A stretch of 64,000 nucleotides of DNA from Blattamonas nauphoetae (lineage: Eukaryota > Preaxostyla > Oxymonadida), in NCBI GenBank assembly GCA_033064195.1, contig JARBJD010000091.1:62001-126000 (forward strand). The letters are read 5' to 3'. The translations under genes and the position numbers were made by a program. Each line of letters opens with the position of its first letter. The first letter of the stretch is position 1. This document shows, one piece after another, positions 1 through 10,315 of this stretch. Under the pieces are notes generated by a model. That model did not search any database. It saw only the letters and a list, made by a program, of their open reading frames with translations, and was not told the DNA's origin.

Positions 1-120
1 GAAGCGGGCGGAATTCACGTTCATCACATTTCCGCGTTCCTGAGAGAAAACAAGTCCGTCACGCTTGACAACGTTCACATTGTGACCTTGAGTCAGAGCC
101 CATGTAAGGTTGCGAGACAT
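1..120 (-). CDS. RPL28: Ribosomal protein eL28, N-terminal part (cut by window edge)
   Basis: The reverse strand from 120 down to 1 reads 40 open codons starting MSRNLTWALTQGHNV. Further on, VVKRDGLVFSQERGNVMNVN fits the eL28 pattern in which a hydrophobic start is followed by LVKR, a phenylalanine-serine-X-glutamate step and an N-X-N-S motif (N-V-N-S here). The match to eL28 comes from memory of the family and not from a search. The family is a eukaryote-specific component of the large ribosomal subunit. Only the first third of the usual 120-140 residues is in the window; the rest lies beyond base 1. The ATG is the first in frame and is followed upstream by an A/T-rich gap. Its short size keeps it below the usual length cut-off for open reading frames. 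Confidence 0.7.
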   Translation of the reverse strand, partial: MSRNLTWALTQGHNVNVVKRDGLVFSQERGNVMNVNSARF

Positions 121-548
121 CTACGATTTGTAGCGAGAAAAATAGCAAAATATTATTTTGGGATAGAAAAGACAATAACTGACAGATAATCACTAAATTG
201 AGTGGCAAAGGATCGATTCATATCGATTTCTCTTTGTAAAATTCATTGATCAAACAAACCTTCTGAAATCCGAGATCTTTAATCCCCACGCGGCCCTCAC
301 CCACATCCGAGGTTGACACTGGAATGATCGTCGAATATCAACTTAACGAACTCCGTAATTCATTCTCAATCGTTGATCACATCTTTCGTTCTCTTCGGAT
401 GGTCAATTGGTAAAATTTGGACTTAATTCGAGAATTGTGATTCCTTCGATGAAATGAGAACAATTAATGAAATGAAATGAATATTGAACACAGAACGTGT
501 GTGATTTGTCTATTTCTGTCGACTCCACATGAATATGAGAGAACAGCA
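121..548. other. Intergenic gap, no gene seen
   Basis: This stretch lies between the start of the eL28 gene and the stop of the large minus-strand gene, so it must hold the eL28 promoter and the 3' end of its neighbour. It is A/T-rich with scattered stops in all frames. I see no RNA gene or repeat. Confidence 0.5.
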
Positions 549-3398
549 TCAGTGAATCTCATCCAATCTATACCACCGGATCAAATTTGATCCAACGAAT
601 TGAAGCATTGGCTTCGTTATGTTTGGGATGTCGAAAACATTCACATCGCTTCCCTGGACGAAGATGAACTCCAACACGTCCTGCCAGCCTTCCTCCAGAT
701 AGTTGGGGACGGTTCTTCGAATCGTCTTCTGTTCTTCGATGTCAAGATCATGAAACGCTTTACTGTCAAGAATGATTCTGAAGAAAGGGTTGTTTGTGTC
801 GAAATCGAGGTTGAACAAAGCAATCACAAAGTGAGAGAAGAACCCAGTCCTGTTGAGATATCGAGCAATCACGCGCTGATCACACAATTTGCAGAAATCG
901 ATAAAGAGATCTAGACGTCCCGTACTTTCCCATCTTCCGAAGGAGCGTATTTGGTTGAAGAAATTTCTACGTCCCTCAATTTTTTGATCCTCGAAGTCGC
1001 GTTGTTGGATGATATAATGGGCAAGAACGTCAACGAACGGAGTAATCAGACCCTCGAACTGTGGTTGATGGTGTCGAGTGGCGTGGTCGAGAGCCTGCGG
1101 AAGGGTTCGGAGGACGACTTTCAGAACGACCATGTTGAGTTTCTTCGAGTCATAGATGTCCGATAATCGGTTCTGGTTGATTATTCGCTTCACAATTCCA
1201 ATACTCTTCAAATCAACTTCATCCCATTCGCCGGGTATCGGTTGAAGGGAGGATGGAGGAGTTGAGAGGAGATGATTGAGGGGCGCTTGATCAAAGAGAC
1301 CAACAGGGAGAGAGAGGAGAGTCTCGAATGCGTGCAAGCATTGTGCTGGTGATCTTTCTGCATTTCGGAAGACATCAGGGAGATTGAGGTTCCCGAGTTG
1401 GCGTTTCTGGAATTCGAATATCCGAAGGAAGGTGTCTTCGTGAATAAGCGTGTCGCTTCCGAGCAGAGCAACAATTCTGTCGACAATGTTGACGATCTCG
1501 TCGTCGGTGAGACAACAAACAAGTTCAGATGTGAGGATGAGTGGCGGAGAGGATGACGAGAGGGCCGAAGCATCCATTTCCCGTCTCACTTCTTCTCGAT
1601 AGGGCTCGACCAGGCTGTTTCCGTACTCACGCAGATACGAGCCGTGGAGAAAATTCAGAATCCCGCCATTTTGATCTCCATCCAATGCGAACGGATGGAG
1701 TGACAGATGGACTGCATAATCCCTCGTGTGTGTGTAGAACGCGCGGTATTTCTCGTCCAGTTCTCTTCGAACTCGATCTGTCCAGACACGATTCCACGCA
1801 ATTCGACTGGGTTCAATCGTTGATAGATGATGATGCAACAATTCGACGAGTTCGGTGTGGAGTGGGATGAACTCCATGGTGAAGGGCAGTTTTGATGGAT
1901 CAACCGCATTTCTGAAACTGGGGAACCACTCGTTCCAAATGTGCTTCATAAAGGTCACACAATCCTGATCACCCATGAACTTTCGGAATGCAGCGAGAAG
2001 CGGGGTAGCGTGGTGTGGTTGAGTGGGTGTGAAGAGTGTCCAGAGCGCCTTCGCGTCAAACTTCCAATAAGGGACGAGTGACTTTTTCATTTTGAGTCCA
2101 AATTGGTCTTCAGAATAGAAGCACAGTTCCAGGCTATCTGGGCGATGGTTTAGGAATAAGACAACTGTAAGGAAGTCCACATCGGTGAACTGCCACCCCT
2201 CACTTGCTAGAGCAATCAGGTGTTTAAATCCCTTCAACCAGCGCTCGACGGTCATGGGATTTTTATGTGAAAAGTCAAGATTGCGTCTGGCTTCATTAGT
2301 CGAGACAAAACCGAGTAGAAATGAAAGTCCGTTCAATATAGTATTTCCAATCTCTCCGGAAAAAGGTTGAATTTGCTCATGACGCAAATAAGAGCCATAA
2401 GATTTTATGATTCCATTGAAGAGCATCATGCGCGACAGAAGTGAGAAGTATTGGTGACCATCATTTGGACAAACTGGGGCGGCGATGAGAATCGGCAAAT
2501 ATTGGTCGAACAGCTGGAAAATTGGATCCATGACATTGGAGGGGAAGTACTTTTTTGCGGAATCGGCGAAAAAATTCTCCAATAATGATATGGCATGGCT
2601 GTGGAAAACGATTGTTGATTCGTTCAACGGTATTTGGTGTGGATTCAGCCGTCCAAAAAGTTGTGGCAACAAATCTGGAGCTCTGTCTGTGAGAGAGAAG
2701 TCATGGGATGATTTTGAAACTATGGCATCCAAGAAGGAGAGAACAGCTGTTCGGAGTGTGTCGGATGGATGACAAACGAGTTTGATGAGAGCATTCGTTA
2801 GTTTTGTTTGTATGTCGATCCCTTTCCAGAGGATGGTTTCGAGAATGTTGGTGTCAGGTTGTCTGCGATGTTTTATGTGGATGGTGACATATTCCAGGAA
2901 ACGAGAAGTATGATTCATTTCTGTTTGGGACAGGTTTACTTCAGAATCAACTTGTTCGAAGAGCGAGATACATCCTTGTCTTAGAGCATCAGTCGTAATC
3001 GAATCCTGCAAGACAAATCTCCAATCTGACGTGATAGAGGTGGGAAGAGATGCCTCATCATCCTCCAGGTATGATTGTTCTGATTTAGTCCTAACGGTGA
3101 TTCGCTTCATTTTCTTTTCATGTTGTAGAATTTGCTTTGAAATTTGGATATATTTAGGGTCATCGGGATTAATTTTGAGTAGATCGGCTATGGATAGAAT
3201 AACCGAAGGATGAGTTGAATAATTGATGCTAGTTTTGTCGATGGTTTTATTTGAAGAATCTTCGATGTATGGATCAGAAATACAAGTGCAACCAGATTGA
3301 ATGTGTTGAGAAGATTGTGACTCGGCCCGACTTTCATTCAGTATGCGTTTGGGAGGCATTGGGTGAGATCTTACCCCATCATCCCTCTTCATTACCAC
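549..3398 (-). CDS. Large ARM/HEAT-like protein of unknown function
   Basis: Single open frame of 949 codons beginning MVMKRDDGVRSHPMPPKR. The first ~115 residues are polar and probably disordered. From about residue 125 to the end the sequence is almost entirely amphipathic helices with leucine-rich spacing, for example a stretch with LIKLVCHPSDTLRTAVLSFL near residues 200-225, which is typical of an alpha-alpha superhelix. The wording of this block (a serine/threonine-rich start, then CHPSDTLRTA) resembles a large, lineage-expanded family I associate with the oxymonad Blattamonas; that is recall, not a search. No catalytic motif is visible. Two other genes here (37853-38872 and 59626-60582) look like relatives of this type. 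The function is unknown; a scaffold or adaptor role is only a guess from the fold. No intron is needed to keep the frame open. Confidence 0.8.
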   Translation of the reverse strand: MVMKRDDGVRSHPMPPKRILNESRAESQSSQHIQSGCTCISDPYIEDSSNKTIDKTSINYSTHPSVILSIADLLKINPDDPKYIQISKQILQHEKKMKRITVRTKSEQSYLEDDEASLPTSITSDWRFVLQDSITTDALRQGCISLFEQVDSEVNLSQTEMNHTSRFLEYVTIHIKHRRQPDTNILETILWKGIDIQTKLTNALIKLVCHPSDTLRTAVLSFLDAIVSKSSHDFSLTDRAPDLLPQLFGRLNPHQIPLNESTIVFHSHAISLLENFFADSAKKYFPSNVMDPIFQLFDQYLPILIAAPVCPNDGHQYFSLLSRMMLFNGIIKSYGSYLRHEQIQPFSGEIGNTILNGLSFLLGFVSTNEARRNLDFSHKNPMTVERWLKGFKHLIALASEGWQFTDVDFLTVVLFLNHRPDSLELCFYSEDQFGLKMKKSLVPYWKFDAKALWTLFTPTQPHHATPLLAAFRKFMGDQDCVTFMKHIWNEWFPSFRNAVDPSKLPFTMEFIPLHTELVELLHHHLSTIEPSRIAWNRVWTDRVRRELDEKYRAFYTHTRDYAVHLSLHPFALDGDQNGGILNFLHGSYLREYGNSLVEPYREEVRREMDASALSSSSPPLILTSELVCCLTDDEIVNIVDRIVALLGSDTLIHEDTFLRIFEFQKRQLGNLNLPDVFRNAERSPAQCLHAFETLLSLPVGLFDQAPLNHLLSTPPSSLQPIPGEWDEVDLKSIGIVKRIINQNRLSDIYDSKKLNMVVLKVVLRTLPQALDHATRHHQPQFEGLITPFVDVLAHYIIQQRDFEDQKIEGRRNFFNQIRSFGRWESTGRLDLFIDFCKLCDQRVIARYLNRTGFFSHFVIALFNLDFDTNNPFFRIILDSKAFHDLDIEEQKTIRRTVPNYLEEGWQDVLEFIFVQGSDVNVFDIPNITKPMLQFVGSNLIRWYRLDEIH

Positions 3399-3987
3399 TT
3401 ATCCCTTGATTGTTCTCTTCTTTATTTTCCTCGCTATCGTCTCCCCTCTTGTGTCCATTACATGCCATCTCTAATGATTAATCTTGAAGACAACTCGACA
3501 ATAATAGTTCATTCGTGGACATTTCAAGACTAATCCAGTCACCTCTCGACAACTCTGACTCCTACAACAATAAAATCCCTCACTACCATCCCGTTGAATC
3601 ATTATAAATGACAGGTCGAGCGTATGTAGTTCAAGTTTGATGATGGGATGTCTGGTGACTAGCTGAACACATCCTGGACCGGACACTTCTCTTCATTTCT
3701 ACGGAACATATTCAGTGAGCTTAGTTAGAAAGAGAGGACACTTGGAAGAACACGTTCTCTTCACTGATGCATAATCACTCACAATACTGCGCGGACAGAC
3801 TCTCACCAGGAGTTTTCAAATACGAGACAATTCATCGCACACGTCAGAGGGACAATAAGGACATTGTGGAACAATATATTCATCGTACAAGGATTTATTG
3901 ATCTCATTGTTGAGTCAATATTGCATAAACATACTCATCTCATTCGAAGCCTTTGCTCCACAATGAAAGTTCATTCAAAACGTAATC
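3399..3987. other. Intergenic gap between divergent genes
   Basis: Both flanking genes start here and point away from each other, so the 589 bases hold two promoters. The open frames inside are short and uncharacteristic of proteins. I see no RNA gene or repeat. Confidence 0.5.
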
Positions 3988-6166
3988 ATGAGTCATGAGA
4001 GTCATTCTTATCCAAATCGATCTATTGACCGATTTCAATCATTCCACAATGAACCAGATGATTCAAAACGCCACCAGATGTCACTTCGGCGACAAAAACG
4101 TAAAGACGTTAATCTCACCCTCCCTCCTTCATTAACCAGTGATTCTGACTCAATTCTGGATATTACTGAACATGTATTGATATTTCCTGTTTTTCATCCA
4201 TCCAGTCCCTGAAACAGCTCGTCCATGATATTCTTCAGCAACTTAAAAACGATCCATGTCTACTCGATGAAAATGCATTAGATCCACTAAAATCAAAACG
4301 TATCGTGTTTATCCTACTATTATTTTCTTATAGAGACACTTGAAGCCATCATACCATTTCTTAGATCGGAAAATGGAGTCGAAATCATCGTCAGGTCACT
4401 CCCATCCATAAAAAGTGAATCACTCCTTGTATCATTTCCTGTTTTCATACTTTTATCTAGAAAGACCTTCTTTGGATCATCATTAACTCATGTGTGCTTT
4501 TTCATCCATAGAAATACTCTCAGCCTATTCGCAGCCTTCATTCACACATGATCTCTATCTAACTGGTATTTCTCCGATTTTATTCCAACTTTGTGAGAAC
4601 AACGACCCAGAACTCGTGGCAGATGTCTGATTTTTTATCTATCATCGAATTTAGGTCATCTGGTGTCTCAGACACATTATCAGTGATGTTGAAGATGTGG
4701 CAACAATTTTCATCTCAAACGGACTCATCCCTCTTTTATGCCAACAGCTGCGAACTTGTCATCAGATATACCAGTTCGAAAGCGATCGCTTTGGACGCAT
4801 GAATCTCTGTGTTGACATTCACTCGAATATGGTGATTCAGATCATCGAATGCTTATCAATCCTGACCGAGATAGTTCCTCAGCAAGGTGACAACAGTGGG
4901 ATCATCCAACTCATCTCTCCTTTCTGCCTTTCCGACTCCAGACACATCCGCGGAATCGCTCTCTCCCTGATCAACCAACTTCTCACAGAAACAAGTCTCG
5001 CCTGTGTCAACGCCATCATCTTCCCGCTTTTCATCAACAACGACGGACTGATCGAACACGTCTCTTTCATCAACACTCTTTCATCAATCTACCGTGACGT
5101 ATTGGCTGACTTGATCGCTGTGACAGAACAAGCAGCTGTTTTGGGCACATTTGTCCAATATCGTCGAATTTCGGAGTTGGTGAGTGGTCGTGAGGTGGTG
5201 AACCTCACTCTTCTCGAGAAAGACAACGCTGACATTCAGATCTCGACATCTGAACAAATGGTGGCGATTCTGGTTGAAATCGCTCGGATCATGAACACTC
5301 TTCTTGTTCACGATGACAGTCTGATTCAGGTTTGACAGTTTTTTCGTTCATTCAATCAGCAAATCATAAACAGCGGTTTCATCCACTCAGTCGGGGAAGC
5401 TCTCCGCTTCTCTCTGAAATCCTCGGTTTCCTTCCATCAACGAGGAGAGCTTGTGGGGAATGAAGAAATGGTGGAAACACTCATCCAACACAGCGCCGAC
5501 AACACTCCTCTGATCGGATGGGACAACCTACTCGTCTTGGTTGGTTCGTACAAACGAATTCATCGTCCTTCCACACACGATTTAGAACTCTACTTCTCAC
5601 ACCTCACCACAACTGCCGTCAAAAACATGTCGTTTGGGCTCCAAACTGTTTTTGATTCTCATCTCAACAGGGTTTTATCTTCGTCTTTGTTGGTTCTCTC
5701 AAACACCATCCAGGACTCACCCACAATCGGGTCGACTCTCCAGTGTCTCTGCCCAGAAAGCTCGAATCCTGTTCACTCAACCATCCAACTCTGTTTCGAG
5801 CTCTTTCGGGAATTTTCAGTTGAAATCAAGAATGAGATTTCCTTCGTCTTCGTCCACTTAGCTGAAGGACCACCAGAAATCCAACATCAACTCCTCGTTT
5901 CTGATATTGTCACATTCCTCTTCCAAAACTATCTCAACATGTCGCCATCCGATGAACAGACGACCCTTAACATCCTCAACGTAGTTTATGCACTTCTCAA
6001 TGCGCCACACGACTCTACCACGACCGAGGCACTTATTTCGACAATTCTGGATGTCGAAGGTATGAATATTCTGGGCAAATTGTCTCGGAGTGACTTTGCT
6101 TCGGTATCTCGATTTGCTCGCTCGGTTAGAGCACTTATTCAACGTCTTCAAACTGATTTGTCATGA
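3988..6166 (+). CDS. Divergent importin-alpha (karyopherin alpha), seven exons
   Basis: Joining exons 3988-4173, 4206-4299, 4334-4428, 4461-4491, 4524-4624, 4655-5329 and 5360-6166 gives an unbroken frame of 662 residues; the six introns are 30-34 nt, all GT-AG. The N-terminus holds an importin-beta-binding style element at about residues 10-40: RFQSF, then a basic cluster RHQMSLRRQKRKDVN, in the order seen in importin-alpha (arginine-x-x-x-phenylalanine, later the RRxR run and LRKxKR). ARM repeats follow; DLLWIIINSS and DVIWCLRHIIS sit where importin-alpha carries its tryptophan-asparagine helices (the WxxxN pattern), but the asparagines are mostly lost. The family carries nuclear-localisation-signal cargo with importin-beta. 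It is longer than the usual ~530 residues, and weakened cargo-groove residues suggest altered cargo binding. A generic ARM protein is the alternative. Confidence 0.75.
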
Positions 6167-6362
6167 ACGAACACCGATGAACTCAAGGTGATTGCAATAC
6201 TCCCAATGTCGATTTTAAATTTTCTCATATCTTGAAAGATTTCAAATACCCTCGATCTGAATCATTTTCGAGCATTTATATCCAACTTTCTATAAATTTT
6301 TTTGAACGGCCCTTTCTTGAATCTTTCAAAATTCGTTCCATCCTGAAAAGATTTAAATCAAC

Positions 6363-7172
6363 ATGAATCTCGAGGCCGTCCAATACTGGGTGTTTTTTGT
6401 CATCTCGATCATCAATATCGGATGTATTGCCTATTGCTGTATCAAACTCCAACCTCTCCCGAAATTCAAATTGGCCGTCGTCGCACTTGTCTTTTTCTTT
6501 ATGCAAACCTTGGAAGCCATCCTCCATTTAATTCCAGACTGGTTCCCTGATTTGAAAACATTCTTCGTCTGGTTTTCATACCTCCACTACGTCGAACAAC
6601 CAATCTACCTGAATATCCTCCTCTATGTCCTTTACCATAAAAATCAGGACAAATCATTTGCAATCGTTCGATTTGTTTTGCCTCTTTGCATTGTCTCGTC
6701 ACTACTTGGATTCTCCAGGATCATATCGAACGAAAACATTTCCTGCGAACCAGGAAGTGAACTCTTTTGTGGACCAACAAACGATATGGTTAAGGAAGGA
6801 TATAACGTCTTGTGGACATTAAAATTGCGAAAACAGGGACCACTCACACCTTCTTCGTTCACAAACAACCTCCTCGTTCATGGGCCAGCTATTCTCCTTG
6901 GTGAACTCCCTGTGATCATTGCCTCTATTGTACATCTAATTTGTGGCACTATTTATCTATCATTCTTTACGGTGAACGGCAAAGAGTTCAATCTTACGTT
7001 TGATCCGATCATGAGTACTTATGCAATTGTTCTGGTGCTTCTCTACCTCAAAAAGGAGAAAAACCCCAAAGAGACTGAACAAAATGGAGAAGAATCCTCC
7101 TCTTCGGTCGTGACCGACACTCAATCAGCCGAAGAAAGTCCAATCCGTCAAAGAAGCGTTGTCAGGGAGTGA
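6363..7172 (+). CDS. Multi-pass membrane protein, unknown family
   Basis: Intronless frame of 269 residues. Hydrophobic helices are visible at about residues 8-28, 36-58, 70-92, 100-121, 172-205 (probably two) and 213-232, so six or seven membrane spans. The last ~35 residues form a charged, serine/glutamate-rich cytosolic-looking tail. Aromatic and acidic residues sit inside the early spans (FMQTLEAILHLIPDW), which could line a pore or binding site. I do not recognise the family and see no signature of a transporter superfamily. An AATAAA-like motif lies about 55 bases after the stop. The ATG is the first in frame after an A/T-rich leader. Confidence 0.8.
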   Translation: MNLEAVQYWVFFVISIINIGCIAYCCIKLQPLPKFKLAVVALVFFFMQTLEAILHLIPDWFPDLKTFFVWFSYLHYVEQPIYLNILLYVLYHKNQDKSFAIVRFVLPLCIVSSLLGFSRIISNENISCEPGSELFCGPTNDMVKEGYNVLWTLKLRKQGPLTPSSFTNNLLVHGPAILLGELPVIIASIVHLICGTIYLSFFTVNGKEFNLTFDPIMSTYAIVLVLLYLKKEKNPKETEQNGEESSSSVVTDTQSAEESPIRQRSVVRE

Positions 7173-7461
7173 TCTAACCAGTTCACTTCATTTTTATCAT
7201 TATGTGTAGAATTGTTTGAAACATACAAAATAAAGTTCATCAGAGAGAATAGTGAATTTTGATAGTTTACGTGTGGAAGTCCTGTTTCTGAGATGCGACG
7301 GCATTCTGACAATCGATGCAGAACAGAGTGTCGAGGTCGTCAGTTTAACGTCTGTGAGAGACAGGTGTCAATGAGGGTGTGGATGTACCACTATCCGACG
7401 TACACAGCTCAACCAGACACTCAAAGATCTGAATTTGATGAGAGCAGGGAAATGGTCTCGT

Positions 7462-10199
7462 TCAGTGCTTGTCCCTTCCATTCATTGACATCAACGGCAG
7501 TTTCGGCAGGAACTGATACTGATTGTTGGAATTCTGAACAAATTGGGTCTGAACCTGCGTCTGTGTTTGCAGTGGATCGAAGACTGGCGATCGCTGGAAG
7601 AAAACTTCTCCCTTCGACGATCGATCAGTTCTCAATTGTCTGCCTGTGGCACCTTCACTTCCATTTGAGTGTCGTGTGTCATGTCTTTTCATTTGCTGTC
7701 CATGCCTCCCATCTCCTCTCTTCAGCCGCTTCAATTTGGCTTCAGTTTTGGGATTTTGTGTGCCAGACTGAGGGAACGTCAAATAAAGCGAGTCCGGAGT
7801 TGGGATAGGCTTGGTCTGATCTGTCAAATTCACAGACGAACTGAGACTTGTCGAAAAAACTCGGCCTCGTCCGCTGCTTGTTCTTGTCAACGAAGTCTCT
7901 TTTTTGGTTGCCGACTGTTGAGAGTCGGTGTGATGGTGTGTGTTTCGGAAAGTTCGATTGATTCCTGACACAACCAGGAAGTCGCGTGTATCGCCTGTTC
8001 TGATGTGTTTTCTCCGTTCTTCACGATCCAGAATGAACTTTTCTTCATAACTGCCATTCTTCCACCCTTCAAATTTGGTTTTTCCGGTTTGAGGTCTCTT
8101 TTGTCTCCGATGATCACTCGACCTGCTCCGCTCCTCTCTGCTTCTCTCTTTCGACTCCCTTCTCCATTGTTCAAACAACACTTGCTGTCGAATGGCTGGT
8201 GTTAATGTTATGTTTGGTTCGACGTCATTCTCAAAAAATTGGTGTTGGCTCGTCGCACTCTGATTCAGTTTATTCAGGCGCTTCCAGTTCTCCGAGAAAA
8301 AGGGAATCTTCTCCTTGTCTGTCTCCTGCCTCCGACGAAAAGATGAGTGGAACGAATCGAACGAAGATCGGACAGGAATTGGAAGTGACTGAGTGGACGA
8401 ACGAAACGACGAAGCAGTTCCCGAGAACGATGGCTTTGACGTCGGTCTCTTTTGGACGATCACAGGTTCAGCAGACGATGTCGATGAAAGTTCACCCATT
8501 TCTGACTTTGTTGATTGCGTTTCTCGTTGATGTTCATCCTGTTTTGATGAAGATCGATGTTTATTGTGTTCAGATGGAGGCGGTGTGATGGATGCGTGTT
8601 GGGTCTCGGACGGTGTTCGGTGGAGATGATCCTCTTGTGAGTTCGGTGTCGCTGGGAGGATGTTCGCTTGGTGATATTCTGTCAGAAACAGTTGTTCCTT
8701 CAATGCTTCCTTCGTTTCTTCGTCCGTCTTCTTTGTTGTATCCACTTCGAGTTGATCTTCATTTGACTCGTCGTCATCTTCTTTGTATCTGTGTGAGACT
8801 GGTGTTGTAACTGGCGATGGATGAAGAGAACTTCCTTCCTCCGAAATCTTCTCGTTCAGTCCGACCAAAGTCTCAAAAGCACTCCAATTTGAATTGTGTT
8901 TCAGTGACCTGAGTGGCGTGAAAGTCGTGTTCTGTTCCTCTTCACTTGGGATGTCGAACTGTGTCGGAACAATATATTGAAACGAGTCGAACAAAGAATG
9001 TTTCTATTGAAAGTGACGGAATCGATTAATATGCCAAAGATGACGGAACAAACCAACAACTCAGAAGGTGTGGGCCTTTTCTTCGGGTCAGGTTGAAGCA
9101 TCATTTTCAAAACAGCTCGAAATTGATCTCCAATCCTCTCCTCTCCATCCAACAGCTGTTCAGGTGTGTGGTTGAGGATGTTGTGTTTCGTCTCATCTTC
9201 AGTCATCCCATCAAATGGATATTTCCCAAAGAGGCATCGATACGCTGCACATCCGCATGCCCAGACATCTGCAGCGAATGGATCAAAGACGACTCCATGT
9301 TCTTGATCCATAACTAAGAAAAGAGCTAAGAATGACGAAAGTCCAACCTGAAATAACTTCTGGTGGGACACAAGATAGAACAGGGTGAGTGATCGAGGTT
9401 TCAGGAGGCGATTGTGGGTAGTGACAGCACATCGAATAATCACTGATGATGATGGACGAGAAGAGAGACAAACCCAAGTTTGGTGTGACCGTCATCCCCA
9501 TAAAAGAACGACCAATGAGAAAGAGTTTGATGGGCAATCAGGTTGGAGTGTACTGAAGATAGTATGAGAATGGGGTGGACATGCATGTGTCGAGGCCCGA
9601 CAGAACGTCGAATAAAAGCGTTTTTGCATCATCTTCTGAGATTGAAAGGGTGTCTTGAACTCGGAAAAACGGCTGCGTGAGATTTGACAGTACTATGAAG
9701 GGTTGGAAAGGAAATCGTGACGGAATTTGGAAGATGATACCGAAAAACGCTTGGGAAGTCTGTTCATCAACAATAATTTCATGAATTCGAACAAGTACAG
9801 AAGGTTGATTAAATTTCAGGAGAGATAATGCGAAGTAGTCATCTGTATTGAGGATGAGAGAAATGAAAGTGTGATGTTACAATTGAACAACAAGAATCGA
9901 ACGGAGAGTCTAATAAAACAATTGTTTTGAAAATAAAGTCAGTCTTCTGAGAAAAAACCGAAAGGAATCAACAAAAAAAGTAAAGAAATGATTAGGTGAC
10001 TAAAGTGAAGAACAAGCATTGCTGAGTTCATACTGTGGTTTAATGAACTAAAACGACGGAAATCCGAAGGTGTTGTGTGTTGAAGAAGGTACGATTCTCC
10101 ATTTGGATCATAAGCTGAGACATAAAGAGAAAATTTGTCCTCTCTGGTTGAAGAGGATTTTTGCGTGATGTATTGATTTATCTCACTTATATCAGACAT
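7462..10199 (-). CDS. Degenerate protein kinase (probable pseudokinase) with long disordered tail
   Basis: Minus-strand gene with several exons. An N-terminal exon starts at 10199 (MSDISEINQY). Downstream blocks follow kinase order: an alpha-C/beta-4-like segment (SVLVRIHEIIVDE), an alpha-E-like segment (DDAKTLLFDVLSGLD), SNLIAHQ where a catalytic loop should be, HTKLGDYS at the DFG position, VPPEV at the APE position, and DVWACGCAAYRCLFGKYPF for the helix-F region. The beta-3 lysine appears as glutamine and no HRD aspartate is found, so catalysis is unlikely. Clear introns are a 31-nt one at the DYS junction, a 34-nt one near 9315-9350 and 9004-9053; the first exon junctions are not resolved. 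The C-terminal ~500 residues (8994-7462) are serine/threonine- and charge-rich and look disordered. One catalytic-loop junction needs a frame change next to a CCCC run. Confidence 0.65.
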
Positions 10200-10315
10200 T
10201 AAAACTGAATAGAAGGGAGTTTTCAAGAAAAACCGAAGGGTTTTCTGAGAAATCGACTAGATTTCTTCAAGAAAATCAATTTATGGTTTCCGTTGTCGTT
10301 TTTCATTTTTCAGAA

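Noticed and set aside
549-3398. Possible PP2A B56 regulatory subunit
   Set aside because: The helical-repeat look is right, but the conserved B56 core motifs are not visible, so only an ARM-like call is supported.
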